Positions 1-8,080 of a DNA stretch of 64,000 bases are shown one piece after another. The number at the start of each line of letters is the position of its first letter. The stretch's first letter is position 1. The position numbers and the translations under genes were made by a program. Under the pieces are notes generated by a model, which was not told where the DNA came from, did no database searches, and saw only the letters and a program-made list of their open reading frames with translations. The DNA is from Woodsholea maritima DSM 17123 (lineage in GTDB: Bacteria; Pseudomonadota; Alphaproteobacteria; Caulobacterales; Maricaulaceae). The stretch is taken from positions 124,001 to 188,000 of the forward strand of contig NZ_KB908058.1 in NCBI RefSeq assembly GCF_000382325.1, read 5' to 3'.

Positions 1-963
1 ATCTTATTTATCACCTCGACACGTATTGGCGATGCTGTTTTATCCAGCGGGCTTTATCAATATCTGGTCGATCACTATCCAGATTGCGCGATCACCGTGG
101 GCTGTGGGCCTTTGGCTGCGCCGCTGTTTCGCGGGGCACCGGGCTTGGAGCGGGTCATTGTGATGGCCAAGCGCAAGGGTGGGGGCCATTGGATCAATCT
201 GTGGCGCGAAACGGTTGGCAGTGCCTGGGATTTGGTCATTGATTTGCGCGGTTCGGGCACCAGCTGGTTCTTGCGCGCCAAGTCGCGCGTGGTGAAGCGT
301 AAAGCGGCAAGCGCTTTATTAGAGGATGGCACCCCGGCCCATAAAGTGATTGAGGCGAGCCGGGTTTTGAAACTCACTTCGCCCGCTGCGCCTTTATTGT
401 GGCTGGATGAGCGGGCCAAGGAAACCGCCGATCTGGTGATGCCCAAAGATGGGCCTGTTCTGGCGATTTCCCCGGCGGCTTCGGCCCCGTTTAAAGAATG
501 GCCCCAGCATCGCTTTTCGCAATTGGCCCAAAGCCTGACCCATGACGGCGCGCTCAAAAACGCCAAGGTCGTGGTATTGGGTGGGCCGGGCGATGAAGCC
601 GCCGCAGAGTTGGCGGTGCGCGGATTAGAGCCTAGCCAGGTCGTCAACCTGACCGGAAAGCTGGGGATATTGGAAACTGCGGCCTGTCTGGCGCATGCCC
701 ACTTGTTTGTCGGCAATGATTCTGGCTTGATGCACCTTGCCGCAGCGGCGGGCATACCCACGCTGGGGCTGTTTGGTCCAACCGATGAGCGTCTTTATGG
801 CCCCTGGGGGGCGAAGACGGCAATCGTGCGCGCGGGGGGCAGCGCCGATGAAGAGGACCGCAAGACGCTACGTTTTTCTGAAGCCAGCTTGATGGGCGAT
901 TTAAGTGTCGCCCAGGTTCATCAGGCGGCACAAACCCTGATCGAAAAGGCACCCAGCATATGA
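1..963 (+). CDS. Glycosyltransferase family 9 (heptosyltransferase-like), 5' end cut off
   Basis: The reading frame is open from base 1 and gives 320 residues, so the true start lies just left of the window. The segment RIGDAVLSSGL, near the visible N-terminus, is the usual opening of GT9 enzymes, so only a few residues should be missing. The C-terminal part has the family's donor-sugar region (VGNDSGLMHLAAAAG followed by LGLFGPTDERLYGPWG). GT9 enzymes such as WaaC/WaaF add ADP-heptose to lipopolysaccharide core at the cytoplasmic face of the inner membrane; the acceptor here cannot be told. Its TGA overlaps the ATG of the dihydroorotase gene (ATGA), so the two are probably translationally coupled. 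Confidence 0.85.
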   Translation: MLFITSTRIGDAVLSSGLYQYLVDHYPDCAITVGCGPLAAPLFRGAPGLERVIVMAKRKGGGHWINLWRETVGSAWDLVIDLRGSGTSWFLRAKSRVVKRKAASALLEDGTPAHKVIEASRVLKLTSPAAPLLWLDERAKETADLVMPKDGPVLAISPAASAPFKEWPQHRFSQLAQSLTHDGALKNAKVVVLGGPGDEAAAELAVRGLEPSQVVNLTGKLGILETAACLAHAHLFVGNDSGLMHLAAAAGIPTLGLFGPTDERLYGPWGAKTAIVRAGGSADEEDRKTLRFSEASLMGDLSVAQVHQAAQTLIEKAPSI

Positions 964-2297
964 GCGAGACCTATGATCTGATCCTTAAAGGCGGGACCAT
1001 CGTCAATCATGATGGTCGCGGCGAAGGCGATATCGCCATCAAGGACGGCAAATTTGCCGCTCTGGGCGATTTATCAACGGCCAGCGCGGGCGAGGTGTTT
1101 GATGCGCGCGGGCTGCACATCCTGCCGGGTGTGATCGACAGCCAGGTGCATTTCCGTGAACCGGGTCTGGAATGGAAAGAGGATCTGGAAAGTGGCTCCC
1201 GCGCCGCCGTCATGGGCGGGGTGACGTGTGTGTTTGAAATGCCCAACACCAATCCCTCCACCACCACACCCGATCTGATGGAAGATAAGGTCAAGCGTGG
1301 ACGTCATCGCATGCATTGCGATTTTGCCTTCTATGCCGGGGCGACCAAGGAAAATATTGATGTCCTCGCCGAGATGGAACGCCAGATCGGGTGCTGTGGG
1401 GTGAAGGTGTTTATGGGGGCCTCCACGGGCTCTTTACTGGTCGATGATGATGAAAGCGTGGGCCGGGTTCTGGCCGCGATCAATCGCCGGGCCGCTTTCC
1501 ACTCTGAAGATGAGTTCCGCCTGGCAGATCGACGCAAGCTGGCGCGTGAAGGTGATTGGACCAGCCACCCCGAGGTGCGCGACGCCGAAGCGGCCATCCT
1601 CTCCACCCAGCGCCTCATTCGCTTGGCCAAGGCGGCGGGAAAGCGCATCCATGTGCTGCACATCTCCACGGCCGAAGAGATGGAGATCCTGGCCCATCAT
1701 AAAGATGTCGCCAGTGTCGAAGCGACCCCTCAGCACCTGACCTTAGAGGGCCCGGAGATTTATGAACGCATCGGGGCCTATGCCCAGATGAACCCGCCGA
1801 TCCGCGATGCGCGCCACCGCGCAGGGCTGTGGCAGGGGATCGCCCAAGGCATTGTCGATGTGCTGGGCTCTGACCATGCGCCCCATACCATTGAAGAAAA
1901 GTCCAAGCCCTATCCGCAAAGCCCATCGGGCATGCCAGGGGTGCAGACTTTGGTGCCTTTGATGCTTAATCACGTCAATCAAGGCCGGTTGAGCCTAGAG
2001 CGTTTTGTCGATCTGACCAGCCATGGTCCAGGCCGCATCTTTGGCATGGCGGGTAAGGGCCGGATCGCCAAAGGCTTTGATGCAGATCTCACCGTTATTG
2101 ATCTCAAAGCGCAGCGCACCATTGAAGAAGGCTGGCTGGCCTCGAAATGTGGCTGGTCGCCCTTTACCGGTGATCAGGTCACTGGCTGGGCGAAAGCCAC
2201 GATCGTGCGCGGCAATATCGTGATGCGCGATGATGAGCTGGTGAAGCCCGCCTTGGGTGAGCCGACACGCTTTATGGAGACCTTAAACGCTTCTTAA
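960..2297 (+). CDS. pyrC: Dihydroorotase (amidohydrolase family)
   Basis: 445 residues, the length of class I dihydroorotases, which interconvert N-carbamoyl-L-aspartate and dihydroorotate in pyrimidine synthesis. The metal-site landmarks are visible: GVID at 57-60, H64, the lysine expected to be carboxylated in GVKVFMGAS (K149), H181 in FHSED, the HVLHIST segment near 231-237, and SDHAPH with D305 as the likely catalytic acid. Two usual histidines are glutamines: the first of the HxH motif (Q62-V-H64) and the first of PHHL (here PQHL). The gene overlaps the upstream glycosyltransferase by four bases and is followed by a clear terminator. An inactive or different-substrate amidohydrolase cannot be excluded. 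Confidence 0.82.
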   Translation: MSETYDLILKGGTIVNHDGRGEGDIAIKDGKFAALGDLSTASAGEVFDARGLHILPGVIDSQVHFREPGLEWKEDLESGSRAAVMGGVTCVFEMPNTNPSTTTPDLMEDKVKRGRHRMHCDFAFYAGATKENIDVLAEMERQIGCCGVKVFMGASTGSLLVDDDESVGRVLAAINRRAAFHSEDEFRLADRRKLAREGDWTSHPEVRDAEAAILSTQRLIRLAKAAGKRIHVLHISTAEEMEILAHHKDVASVEATPQHLTLEGPEIYERIGAYAQMNPPIRDARHRAGLWQGIAQGIVDVLGSDHAPHTIEEKSKPYPQSPSGMPGVQTLVPLMLNHVNQGRLSLERFVDLTSHGPGRIFGMAGKGRIAKGFDADLTVIDLKAQRTIEEGWLASKCGWSPFTGDQVTGWAKATIVRGNIVMRDDELVKPALGEPTRFMETLNAS

Positions 2298-2319
2298 GCG
2301 GGGCATATGTGTGTACAAA

Positions 2320-2356
2320 GGGCGAGCGAACCGTTCCTGGTGCTCGCCCTTTTCGT
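2320..2356 (+). terminator. Rho-independent terminator after dihydroorotase
   Basis: An 8-bp GC-rich stem, GGGCGAGC at 2320-2327 with GCTCGCCC at 2342-2349, contains a small inner stem (ACC/GGT) in the loop and is followed by TTTTCGTTT. It lies 23 bases after the dihydroorotase stop codon. Confidence 0.85.
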
Positions 2357-2410
2357 TTGCATACTGTATAAAAAGCTTTTGAGGGTTTCGATAGGCGGGG
2401 TCTTGGTGCA

Positions 2411-3028
2411 ATGAGCTGGGCACAAGAAATTCGCGCGTTTCGCGCGCGCACCCAAATCAAACAGGAAGCGCTGGCGGAAAAACTCGGCGTAAGTCAAGCT
2501 TATGTCTCTAAGCTGGAAGGCGGCGGGGCGCGCCCTGTCGGCGCGGTTGCGGAGACTTTGCGACAGCTGTTGGATCAGCCTGACAATCGTCCGCTCTTTG
2601 ATCACTTCAAGTCTGCGGTCAATAACTCCCCCCATCTGTGCAGCCTGTTTGAGCAAGCCGGGACCTCCATTCGCTTCATCGCGGTCAGCCAAGGCTATCG
2701 CGATATGGGCTATCCGATGAGCGAGGTTTATCCGGGCGGCGTTTTGGATGAGCGCTTCGTGCCGGAGCTTCGCGCCAATGTCGCACGCATGATCGAAGAC
2801 GGCATTTTCGATGGCCGGATCGCGTGTTGTGAACTGCTTTGGATGGCAGAGCGCAAGGATGGCTATCATTATTGGCGTTCGGTCAATACACCGGTCAAAA
2901 GTGATGCCGGGATCTGGTTCCTCCATCACTCCGCCTTGGAAGTGTCCAAGGCCCAGTATGATGAACAAGTCGCGCGCCAGGGGGGCGAGCTTTATTACCG
3001 TGACTTTCAAGGCGACAATGTAAAGTAG
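2411..3028 (+). CDS. XRE-family regulator with a PAS-like C-terminal half
   Basis: 205 residues. Positions of about 5-58 form a Cro/CI-type helix-turn-helix, with QEALAEKLGVSQAYVSKLEGG covering the two HTH helices. The remaining 140 residues are not a standard ligand domain that I can name; the alternation around HYWRSVNTPVKSDAGIWFLHHSALEVS is PAS-like, but this is weak. It is a single gene between a terminator and a 180-bp gap before the BLUF gene, which has the same orientation. A DNA-binding role is well supported; the signal and targets are unknown. Confidence 0.75.
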   Translation: MSWAQEIRAFRARTQIKQEALAEKLGVSQAYVSKLEGGGARPVGAVAETLRQLLDQPDNRPLFDHFKSAVNNSPHLCSLFEQAGTSIRFIAVSQGYRDMGYPMSEVYPGGVLDERFVPELRANVARMIEDGIFDGRIACCELLWMAERKDGYHYWRSVNTPVKSDAGIWFLHHSALEVSKAQYDEQVARQGGELYYRDFQGDNVK

Positions 3029-3211
3029 AGTTATTTTGAAAAGCTCTGAAATTTACGACCAAGGCGTGTGAAGTGTCAGTTTTTTCAAGAATAATTGTAT
3101 GATTTATACATTTGGTGAGGCTTGGTTAACTCCTTCTATCTCATCCTGACCGCTCGGGCATGATCAGCGAATTAGGGGGCGCTGTGCGGGCCCTTCATGA
3201 GGGAGGGAACT

Positions 3212-3667
3212 ATGTTTTTAACACGACTGATCTATTATAGTCGTCCAGTGGTTAAAACCAGCGATGGCGCACTGAAAAACACTTTGGCGCAAATCCTGCG
3301 CGCAGGATTGCCTCAGCATAGTCAACATGGCCTGACCGGCGTTTTGGCCTTGGACGATGATCGTTTTATTCATGTCATTGAAGGCGAGCGTGAAGAAGTT
3401 TTCTGCGTGTTCAAGCGAATGTTTAATGATCCACGCCAGGACGGGGTGCATCTGATTTCGTTTGAGGAAATTCGCGAGCGCGCCTTTGAAGACTGGGATG
3501 TGGCGTTGGCCGATCCCGATGATGACACTAGTCCAGAGCTGCGCCTTCAGGGGTATTCGGCGATGACCTCGGATGCGATTTTGGAACGGGCCCGGCGTCT
3601 ACGCGCGCGCGGGATCAGCGTTCAGCTCAATCGCCCTAAATCCAATGATCAAAGGCTTTGGGCCTAA
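3212..3667 (+). CDS. BLUF-domain protein lacking photocycle residues
   Basis: 151 residues from ATG 3212, chosen because GAGGGAGG lies just upstream; an in-frame ATG at 3197 would add five residues. Residues 1-95 match the BLUF flavin fold: RLIYYSR at the start, HGLTGVLALDDDRFI, IEGE, then RAFEDWDVAL. Tyr8 of the photoactive Tyr-Gln pair is present. The conserved Gln (Q63 in AppA, in FFQWLEG) is His54 here, and the flavin-contacting Asn expected four residues before the GLTG glycine is His36. The last 50 residues are Arg-rich and helical. In photoactive BLUF proteins Tyr, Gln and flavin switch a hydrogen-bond network; this one may bind flavin without that switch. The 3' end overlaps the convergent TIGR02301 gene by four bases. 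Confidence 0.8.
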   Translation: MFLTRLIYYSRPVVKTSDGALKNTLAQILRAGLPQHSQHGLTGVLALDDDRFIHVIEGEREEVFCVFKRMFNDPRQDGVHLISFEEIRERAFEDWDVALADPDDDTSPELRLQGYSAMTSDAILERARRLRARGISVQLNRPKSNDQRLWA

Positions 3668-4047
3668 TCGATATAGGTATGGGTTAATTGGCGCGCGAGG
3701 ACCTGACCCTCGCTTGCCAATTGGCGCTCTAACATCTCGCCTTGGGCTCCACACCGGGTGCGGTTGCGATCATGCAGGCCATAGCCGGCATTAAAGGCAT
3801 CAATCAAACGCGTACGCACGGGCCCGCGGGTTGGGGCTTCTAAGTCCAACAGGTTGAGCATTTCGCGGCGCCAATGCTGGGCCTCTTCCCCGCGGCAGCG
3901 ATAGGAGAGGTAATGCAGCTCGCCCATAATCCGCGCCAGTTCAGCGACCGGATAGCTGTCCTTGCTTTGTGACAAGGCCGGGGCCGAAACACTGGTCAGG
4001 GCCAAAAGGATAAGCGGCAGCACTAATATACGTTGGATCATGGTCAT
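3664..4047 (-). CDS. TIGR02301-family exported protein
   Basis: 127 residues with an N-terminal signal peptide (hydrophobic stretch about 6-22, then SAPALSQS). The mature part has the family pattern: ELHYLSYRC, W-R-x-EMLNLLDLE, then LIDAFNAGYGLH and two more cysteine or arginine positions. TIGR02301 proteins are small periplasmic proteins conserved in Alphaproteobacteria with no assigned function. It lies nine bases downstream of a Nudix gene on the same strand, and the two are likely co-transcribed. Confidence 0.75.
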   Translation of the reverse strand: MTMIQRILVLPLILLALTSVSAPALSQSKDSYPVAELARIMGELHYLSYRCRGEEAQHWRREMLNLLDLEAPTRGPVRTRLIDAFNAGYGLHDRNRTRCGAQGEMLERQLASEGQVLARQLTHTYID

Positions 4048-4056
4048 GTATGTCGC

Positions 4057-4488
4057 TCAAGACTGCGGCAAGATCAAGGCTTCGCGGTGGGCCAAATAAA
4101 TCGCGTAAGAGCGTTCAATCACTTTACGCGTTTCATCCCAGGCTAAACGCGCACGTGCCGTCTCTAGATCCACAAACTGCGCTGCCATCGCATCATCACC
4201 CGCTTGGGGCTCGCCTGCGCGCCAGATCGCGACATAATCAATCAGAATATAATGGTAGTCTGCGCCAATGGCGGGGATGACATCAATGAGCGTGATGAGA
4301 TCGGCTGTGACGCCGGTTTCTTCCATCAATTCGCGCGCGGCCGCCTCTTTCAGGCCTTCGCCCCATTCGACCTTGCCGCCAGGAATTGACCATTGCCCCT
4401 TCATCGGTTCGCGCCCGCGCTGGATCAGAAGGACTTCATCCTCGCGCCAAACCACGACACCGACGGCAGGAATGGGGCTGGCGGACAT
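4057..4488 (-). CDS. Nudix hydrolase
   Basis: 143 residues from ATG 4488, preferred because GAGG lies six to nine bases upstream; ATG 4500 adds four residues but has no ribosome-binding site. The Nudix box (G-x5-E-x7-REUxEExGU) spans about 40-62, from GGKVEWGEG to RELMEETGV, with all Mg-binding glutamates present. Nudix enzymes cleave nucleoside diphosphates linked to another group; the substrate is not readable. It is followed by the TIGR02301 gene and is divergent from the SRAP gene, whose start is only 25 bases away. Confidence 0.85.
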   Translation of the reverse strand: MSASPIPAVGVVVWREDEVLLIQRGREPMKGQWSIPGGKVEWGEGLKEAAARELMEETGVTADLITLIDVIPAIGADYHYILIDYVAIWRAGEPQAGDDAMAAQFVDLETARARLAWDETRKVIERSYAIYLAHREALILPQS

Positions 4489-4513
4489 AGGAAACCTCAT
4501 TTATGGAAAAAGG

Positions 4514-5212
4514 ATGTGCGGGCGCTATGTCATAACCTACACGGTTGAAGAAATCTTGGCTCAATTTTCGGCCAATCTCAGTGGCTTGATCCCTGAGACC
4601 TGGGCGGGATCCTATAATTGTGCGCCTACGCAAAATCTGCCTCTTATTCGTCGCGGCGCGGATGGCGCAGCCCGGCTTAGCTTTGTGCGCTGGGGGTTGA
4701 TCCCCCATTGGGCCGGTCAAGAGGCGCTAAGCGCTTCGCCTTTGATCAATGCGCGCCTGGAAACGGTGGAGGCAAAGCCCAGTTTTCGCGAGGCCTTTAC
4801 ACGCCGTCCCGCTTTGATACCCGCTCAAGGTTTTTATGAATGGCAAAAAACGCTCCTTGGCCCGCAGCCCTATTTTATCACCCGCACTGATGCGCAGCCT
4901 TTGGTCTTCGCCGGGATTTGGGAGCGCTGGCAGGGTAAGGATCAGGCGATTGATAGCTTTGCGATTCTCACCACGTCCGCGCTCGATGATATGAGCGCGC
5001 TTCACACCCGTGCGCCGGTCTGTGTTTTGCCCGAGCAGTATTCAACCTGGCTTGATGCGCGCGAAGATCGCAGTGGCGCGTTAAGCCTGCCCCAAGCGGG
5101 GGATTTTCGCTTTCATCCGGTTTCAAACGCCGTCAATGATCGACGCGCGCAAGGCCCCGATCTGATCGTGGAGCGGGCTTTGATTATGCCGACTTTGAAC
5201 CTCGATCTTTAG
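4514..5212 (+). CDS. SOS-response-associated peptidase (YedK/HMCES family)
   Basis: 232 residues starting MCGRY. The start is fixed by the family: Cys2 must become N-terminal after Met removal to form the thiazolidine crosslink to abasic sites in single-stranded DNA. Other active-site elements are visible: NARLET near 75, GFYEW (Glu) near 108, and H in ALHTRAPV near 165. An upstream in-frame extension from 4268 is antisense to the Nudix gene and is not coding. Family members protect single-stranded DNA abasic sites during replication stress. The 3' end overlaps the convergent kinase-like gene by 29 bases. Confidence 0.9.
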   Translation: MCGRYVITYTVEEILAQFSANLSGLIPETWAGSYNCAPTQNLPLIRRGADGAARLSFVRWGLIPHWAGQEALSASPLINARLETVEAKPSFREAFTRRPALIPAQGFYEWQKTLLGPQPYFITRTDAQPLVFAGIWERWQGKDQAIDSFAILTTSALDDMSALHTRAPVCVLPEQYSTWLDAREDRSGALSLPQAGDFRFHPVSNAVNDRRAQGPDLIVERALIMPTLNLDL

Positions 5213-6974
5213 CGTTGGGAGATTCAATGATATTGGGGGCCGCTGCCCCTTTGGGGTCATGGGCATAGCCTGCCAGAATGCCCATCAGGCGCTCAATGAC
5301 CACGGGTTTGGTAATGACACTGTCAGCGCCCGCTTCAAATAAAGACCGGCGCACAGAGGCGCTACGGTCTGTGGCCATGGCCACGATTTTAGGCACCCGC
5401 GCCCCGCGCCGTTTCAGCGCGATGATATAATTGGCTAGCCCACCCTCAGGAAGGTCGGCATCGACTATGGCAATGTCGGGCAAGTTCATATCAGTTTCTT
5501 CCAGGGCCATGCCAACATCGCTGGCGTAGAATACCATGACATTCTTGGCCTCTAAGAGCTCTGAGAGGATTTGCGCGTGATCATGATCTTCTTCGGCCAC
5601 CAAGACTTTCAAGTCTTCACCCAGAGCCAAGTCGAGCCAATTCGTAGTCAGTGCGCTAAACGTCAGGCGAAGCCGGGTAAAGGCCCCTTCGGGTTCAAAG
5701 GCAAAGCGCCCATTTATACGCTGGCTCAGTGGTTCAATGGCATGGGTTAAGGTGTTGGCACCATCCAACCGTCCCGCGGGCATGGAGAGGCTTAAAGTCA
5801 TAACGCCGGGGGCTTGGCTACGCCCATCAATCATAATGTCGCTGGTCATGTTGACTTCAGCGGCCTGGCGCATGGCCATGGCGATGATTTTGCGGATGGG
5901 CTGGCCCAACATGCGAAGGGGCAGGGTTGTCAGATTACGATCATCGATCAGGGCATGGATGGTCGGGGGATCATCTTGGGCGTATAATTTTCCCATCCCC
6001 TGTAGGAGAGCAATGAGATCAAGGGTTTCAAGCTCTGAGGATGTAATATCTGTGCCCTCGACCGTGCATTGATTGAGCATATGGTCGATGGCTTGATTGA
6101 GCCTACCCAAGGCATCACGCCCCGCCTTGATATGGTGCTCGCGCTGATGGGGGTTGGCGTCTTGCGTGGCGAGTTCTAAATGGCCATTCAATGCCGCAAG
6201 GGGTACGCGCAAGGATTTGCCGATTTGATGGAGCAATTGTTTATGCGCATTTTGTGAGTCTTTAAGACGCGTTTCGGCATCGGATTGAGATGAGTTGACC
6301 CGCTCCATTTGGCGTTGGGCGGCATTGACTTGTCTTAATATGGGCCGCGTACAGACAAGGCTCTCCAGCAGCAGCAGCAGCGCCAGCACGCTGACGCAGA
6401 TCAGAAAAAAGCTGCGTTGGTGTTCAGCCAAGTCAGATTCATGGCTTTCCACAATGCGCGCAAAGGTATCAAGGTCAGTTTTTAATGGGCCTTCGACTAT
6501 ATTATAGAGCCGAGAGGGTAGGCTGTGGTCATGATGCTCGCTGCCGCCTAAGATTAGTGCATTGGTCAGATCAATAAATTCCTGACTGACCGCAGAGAGG
6601 CTTTGATCGCCACTATAAACCACATCGCGTAGCACAGCCTTATCCGCATCTGAGAATTTAGAGGCATCAATCCGACGTTCTAGAAGGGCTTCATTGCTTT
6701 CAAATTCGGTGATGAGCGCGTTGAGTTTGCTGCGCTCCGTTTGGGCCAAGCGCGGATTGAAATGATGGAAGGATTGCACCGTTAAGGCAATTTGCTGGGC
6801 GATCCATATCTGACGAGAGATTTGAATTTGAAAGGTTTCTGTCTGGCGATCCAATTCAATACGATGGTTAATCGTATAAAGGCCATACACTGTGAACAGG
6901 CCTAATAAGGCCAGCACAACGCCATACCGGATAAAATAATAGCGCCGAAAATTCGTGATAAGACTCATGGCCAC
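5184..6974 (-). CDS. Hybrid histidine-kinase-like membrane protein with degenerate kinase core and intact receiver
   Basis: 596 residues. Membrane segments at about 18-34 and 189-208 flank a periplasmic helical sensor region. A helical linker leads to a HisKA-like stretch (250-310), but the motif that should read SHELRTP reads GKSLRVP, with Lys253 at the phospho-acceptor position. The following ATPase-like region (330-445) lacks a recognisable N-box asparagine and the DxGxG motif. The C-terminal receiver domain (about 455-570) looks functional: acidic residues EED at 461-463, phospho-acceptor Asp505, Thr535 and Lys556. It probably does not autophosphorylate and may act as a scaffold or phosphate acceptor. 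No partner gene is adjacent. His249 lies four residues before the expected site and could be an alternative. Confidence 0.75.
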   Translation of the reverse strand: MAMSLITNFRRYYFIRYGVVLALLGLFTVYGLYTINHRIELDRQTETFQIQISRQIWIAQQIALTVQSFHHFNPRLAQTERSKLNALITEFESNEALLERRIDASKFSDADKAVLRDVVYSGDQSLSAVSQEFIDLTNALILGGSEHHDHSLPSRLYNIVEGPLKTDLDTFARIVESHESDLAEHQRSFFLICVSVLALLLLLESLVCTRPILRQVNAAQRQMERVNSSQSDAETRLKDSQNAHKQLLHQIGKSLRVPLAALNGHLELATQDANPHQREHHIKAGRDALGRLNQAIDHMLNQCTVEGTDITSSELETLDLIALLQGMGKLYAQDDPPTIHALIDDRNLTTLPLRMLGQPIRKIIAMAMRQAAEVNMTSDIMIDGRSQAPGVMTLSLSMPAGRLDGANTLTHAIEPLSQRINGRFAFEPEGAFTRLRLTFSALTTNWLDLALGEDLKVLVAEEDHDHAQILSELLEAKNVMVFYASDVGMALEETDMNLPDIAIVDADLPEGGLANYIIALKRRGARVPKIVAMATDRSASVRRSLFEAGADSVITKPVVIERLMGILAGYAHDPKGAAAPNIIESPNAKDRGSKSA

Positions 6975-7031
6975 TCCTGTTCGGGAGAGCTTAGCTGAGA
7001 TGTTTTAAAAAGTCTTATACAGTGAATGAAT

Positions 7032-8054
7032 TTACTCTGCTGCCTCAGCCATTAAAAAATCCGTATTAAGATCAATGGTTGAGGTCTGTCCGATCTGATC
7101 TGCGCAATTGTTCAACCAGTTAAACGCAGCCTTGCGCCCCAGATCGCGCAGTTCAATCAAGAAGTGCCATTCGGTATTATACTTACTGGCCGCCGGGTAA
7201 TCGCGCATCTCATCATCCGCCTTGATGGAGTGGACGAGCATATCGCGCAGGCGGGCTTTCTTGGGGTCTTTCAACAGATCATTGCGGATCAGGTCTTTGA
7301 CGAAGGCAATCGCGCGCAGTTCAGCCAGCAGCGAGGCGTTGAACGTGATCTCATGGACCCGGTTCATAATGTCTTCAGGCGTTTTGGGTGTGCCGGGGCG
7401 CTCTAAGGGATTGATATGCACGATCACCAGATCGGCGGGAGTGTCGGCATAAAAAAGCGGCCAGAGCGTGGGATTGCCCGTGAAGCCGCCATCCCAATAG
7501 GGGCGCTGATCAATCTTAACCGCTTGGGAGAGGAAGGGCAGGCACGCCGAAGCGAGGACCGCATCACGGGTGACCTCGCGGCCCTGAAAAACCCGCGCGC
7601 GACCATCTTCGACCCCGGTTGCGGTGATGAAAAGCTGGGTCTCGCGACAAGCATGCACGGCGTCAAAATCAATTTGATCGCTTAGAATCTCTCGCAAAGG
7701 ATTGATGTCATAAGGGTTGACGTCATAGGGGCTGGTCAGGCGCGCCAAGGCATCAAGCCAGGGAAACCAGGTAAAGCCTTGCGTTGGTCGAATTAAGGGG
7801 CGAAAGGGCGCTCCTGCGCGCGAAACCGCTTTCCAGAAGCGTTCCAGGGCGGCGCGCGCGCCCTCAATTCCGCCCTCATAGCGCCCTTGGGCAAAGGCCA
7901 CCGCATTCATCGCCCCGGCACTGGTTGCGGTGATGGCGCGCGGATCCAGGCGGCCATCGTCTAGAATCGCGTCCAAAACGCCCCAGGTGAATGCGCCATG
8001 GGCACCTCCGCCTTGCAGGGCCAGGGAAATCGGCTTGGCGGGTGTGCGGGCCAT
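7032..8054 (-). CDS. Patatin-like phospholipase
   Basis: 340 residues. The oxyanion-hole motif GGGAHG lies at 15-20, the nucleophile Ser45 in ATSAGAM and the catalytic Asp188 in WDGG. The usual GxSxG has Thr-Ser with Ala in the first glycine's place (A-T-S-A-G). The C-terminal third (about 255-340) resembles the DUF3734-type extension of alphaproteobacterial patatins. The gene lies 26 bases downstream of 3-hydroxybutyrate dehydrogenase on the same strand, so a role in lipid or polyhydroxybutyrate turnover is plausible but inferred only from context. The protein has no signal peptide and is expected to be cytoplasmic. Confidence 0.85.
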   Translation of the reverse strand: MARTPAKPISLALQGGGAHGAFTWGVLDAILDDGRLDPRAITATSAGAMNAVAFAQGRYEGGIEGARAALERFWKAVSRAGAPFRPLIRPTQGFTWFPWLDALARLTSPYDVNPYDINPLREILSDQIDFDAVHACRETQLFITATGVEDGRARVFQGREVTRDAVLASACLPFLSQAVKIDQRPYWDGGFTGNPTLWPLFYADTPADLVIVHINPLERPGTPKTPEDIMNRVHEITFNASLLAELRAIAFVKDLIRNDLLKDPKKARLRDMLVHSIKADDEMRDYPAASKYNTEWHFLIELRDLGRKAAFNWLNNCADQIGQTSTIDLNTDFLMAEAAE

Positions 8055-8080
8055 GGTGGGCCTCCTATCCTAATGCGGGC

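Noticed and set aside
4268-4513. An 82-codon upstream extension of the SRAP gene
   Set aside because: It is antisense to the Nudix gene, and the SRAP mechanism needs Cys at position 2, which fixes the start at 4514.
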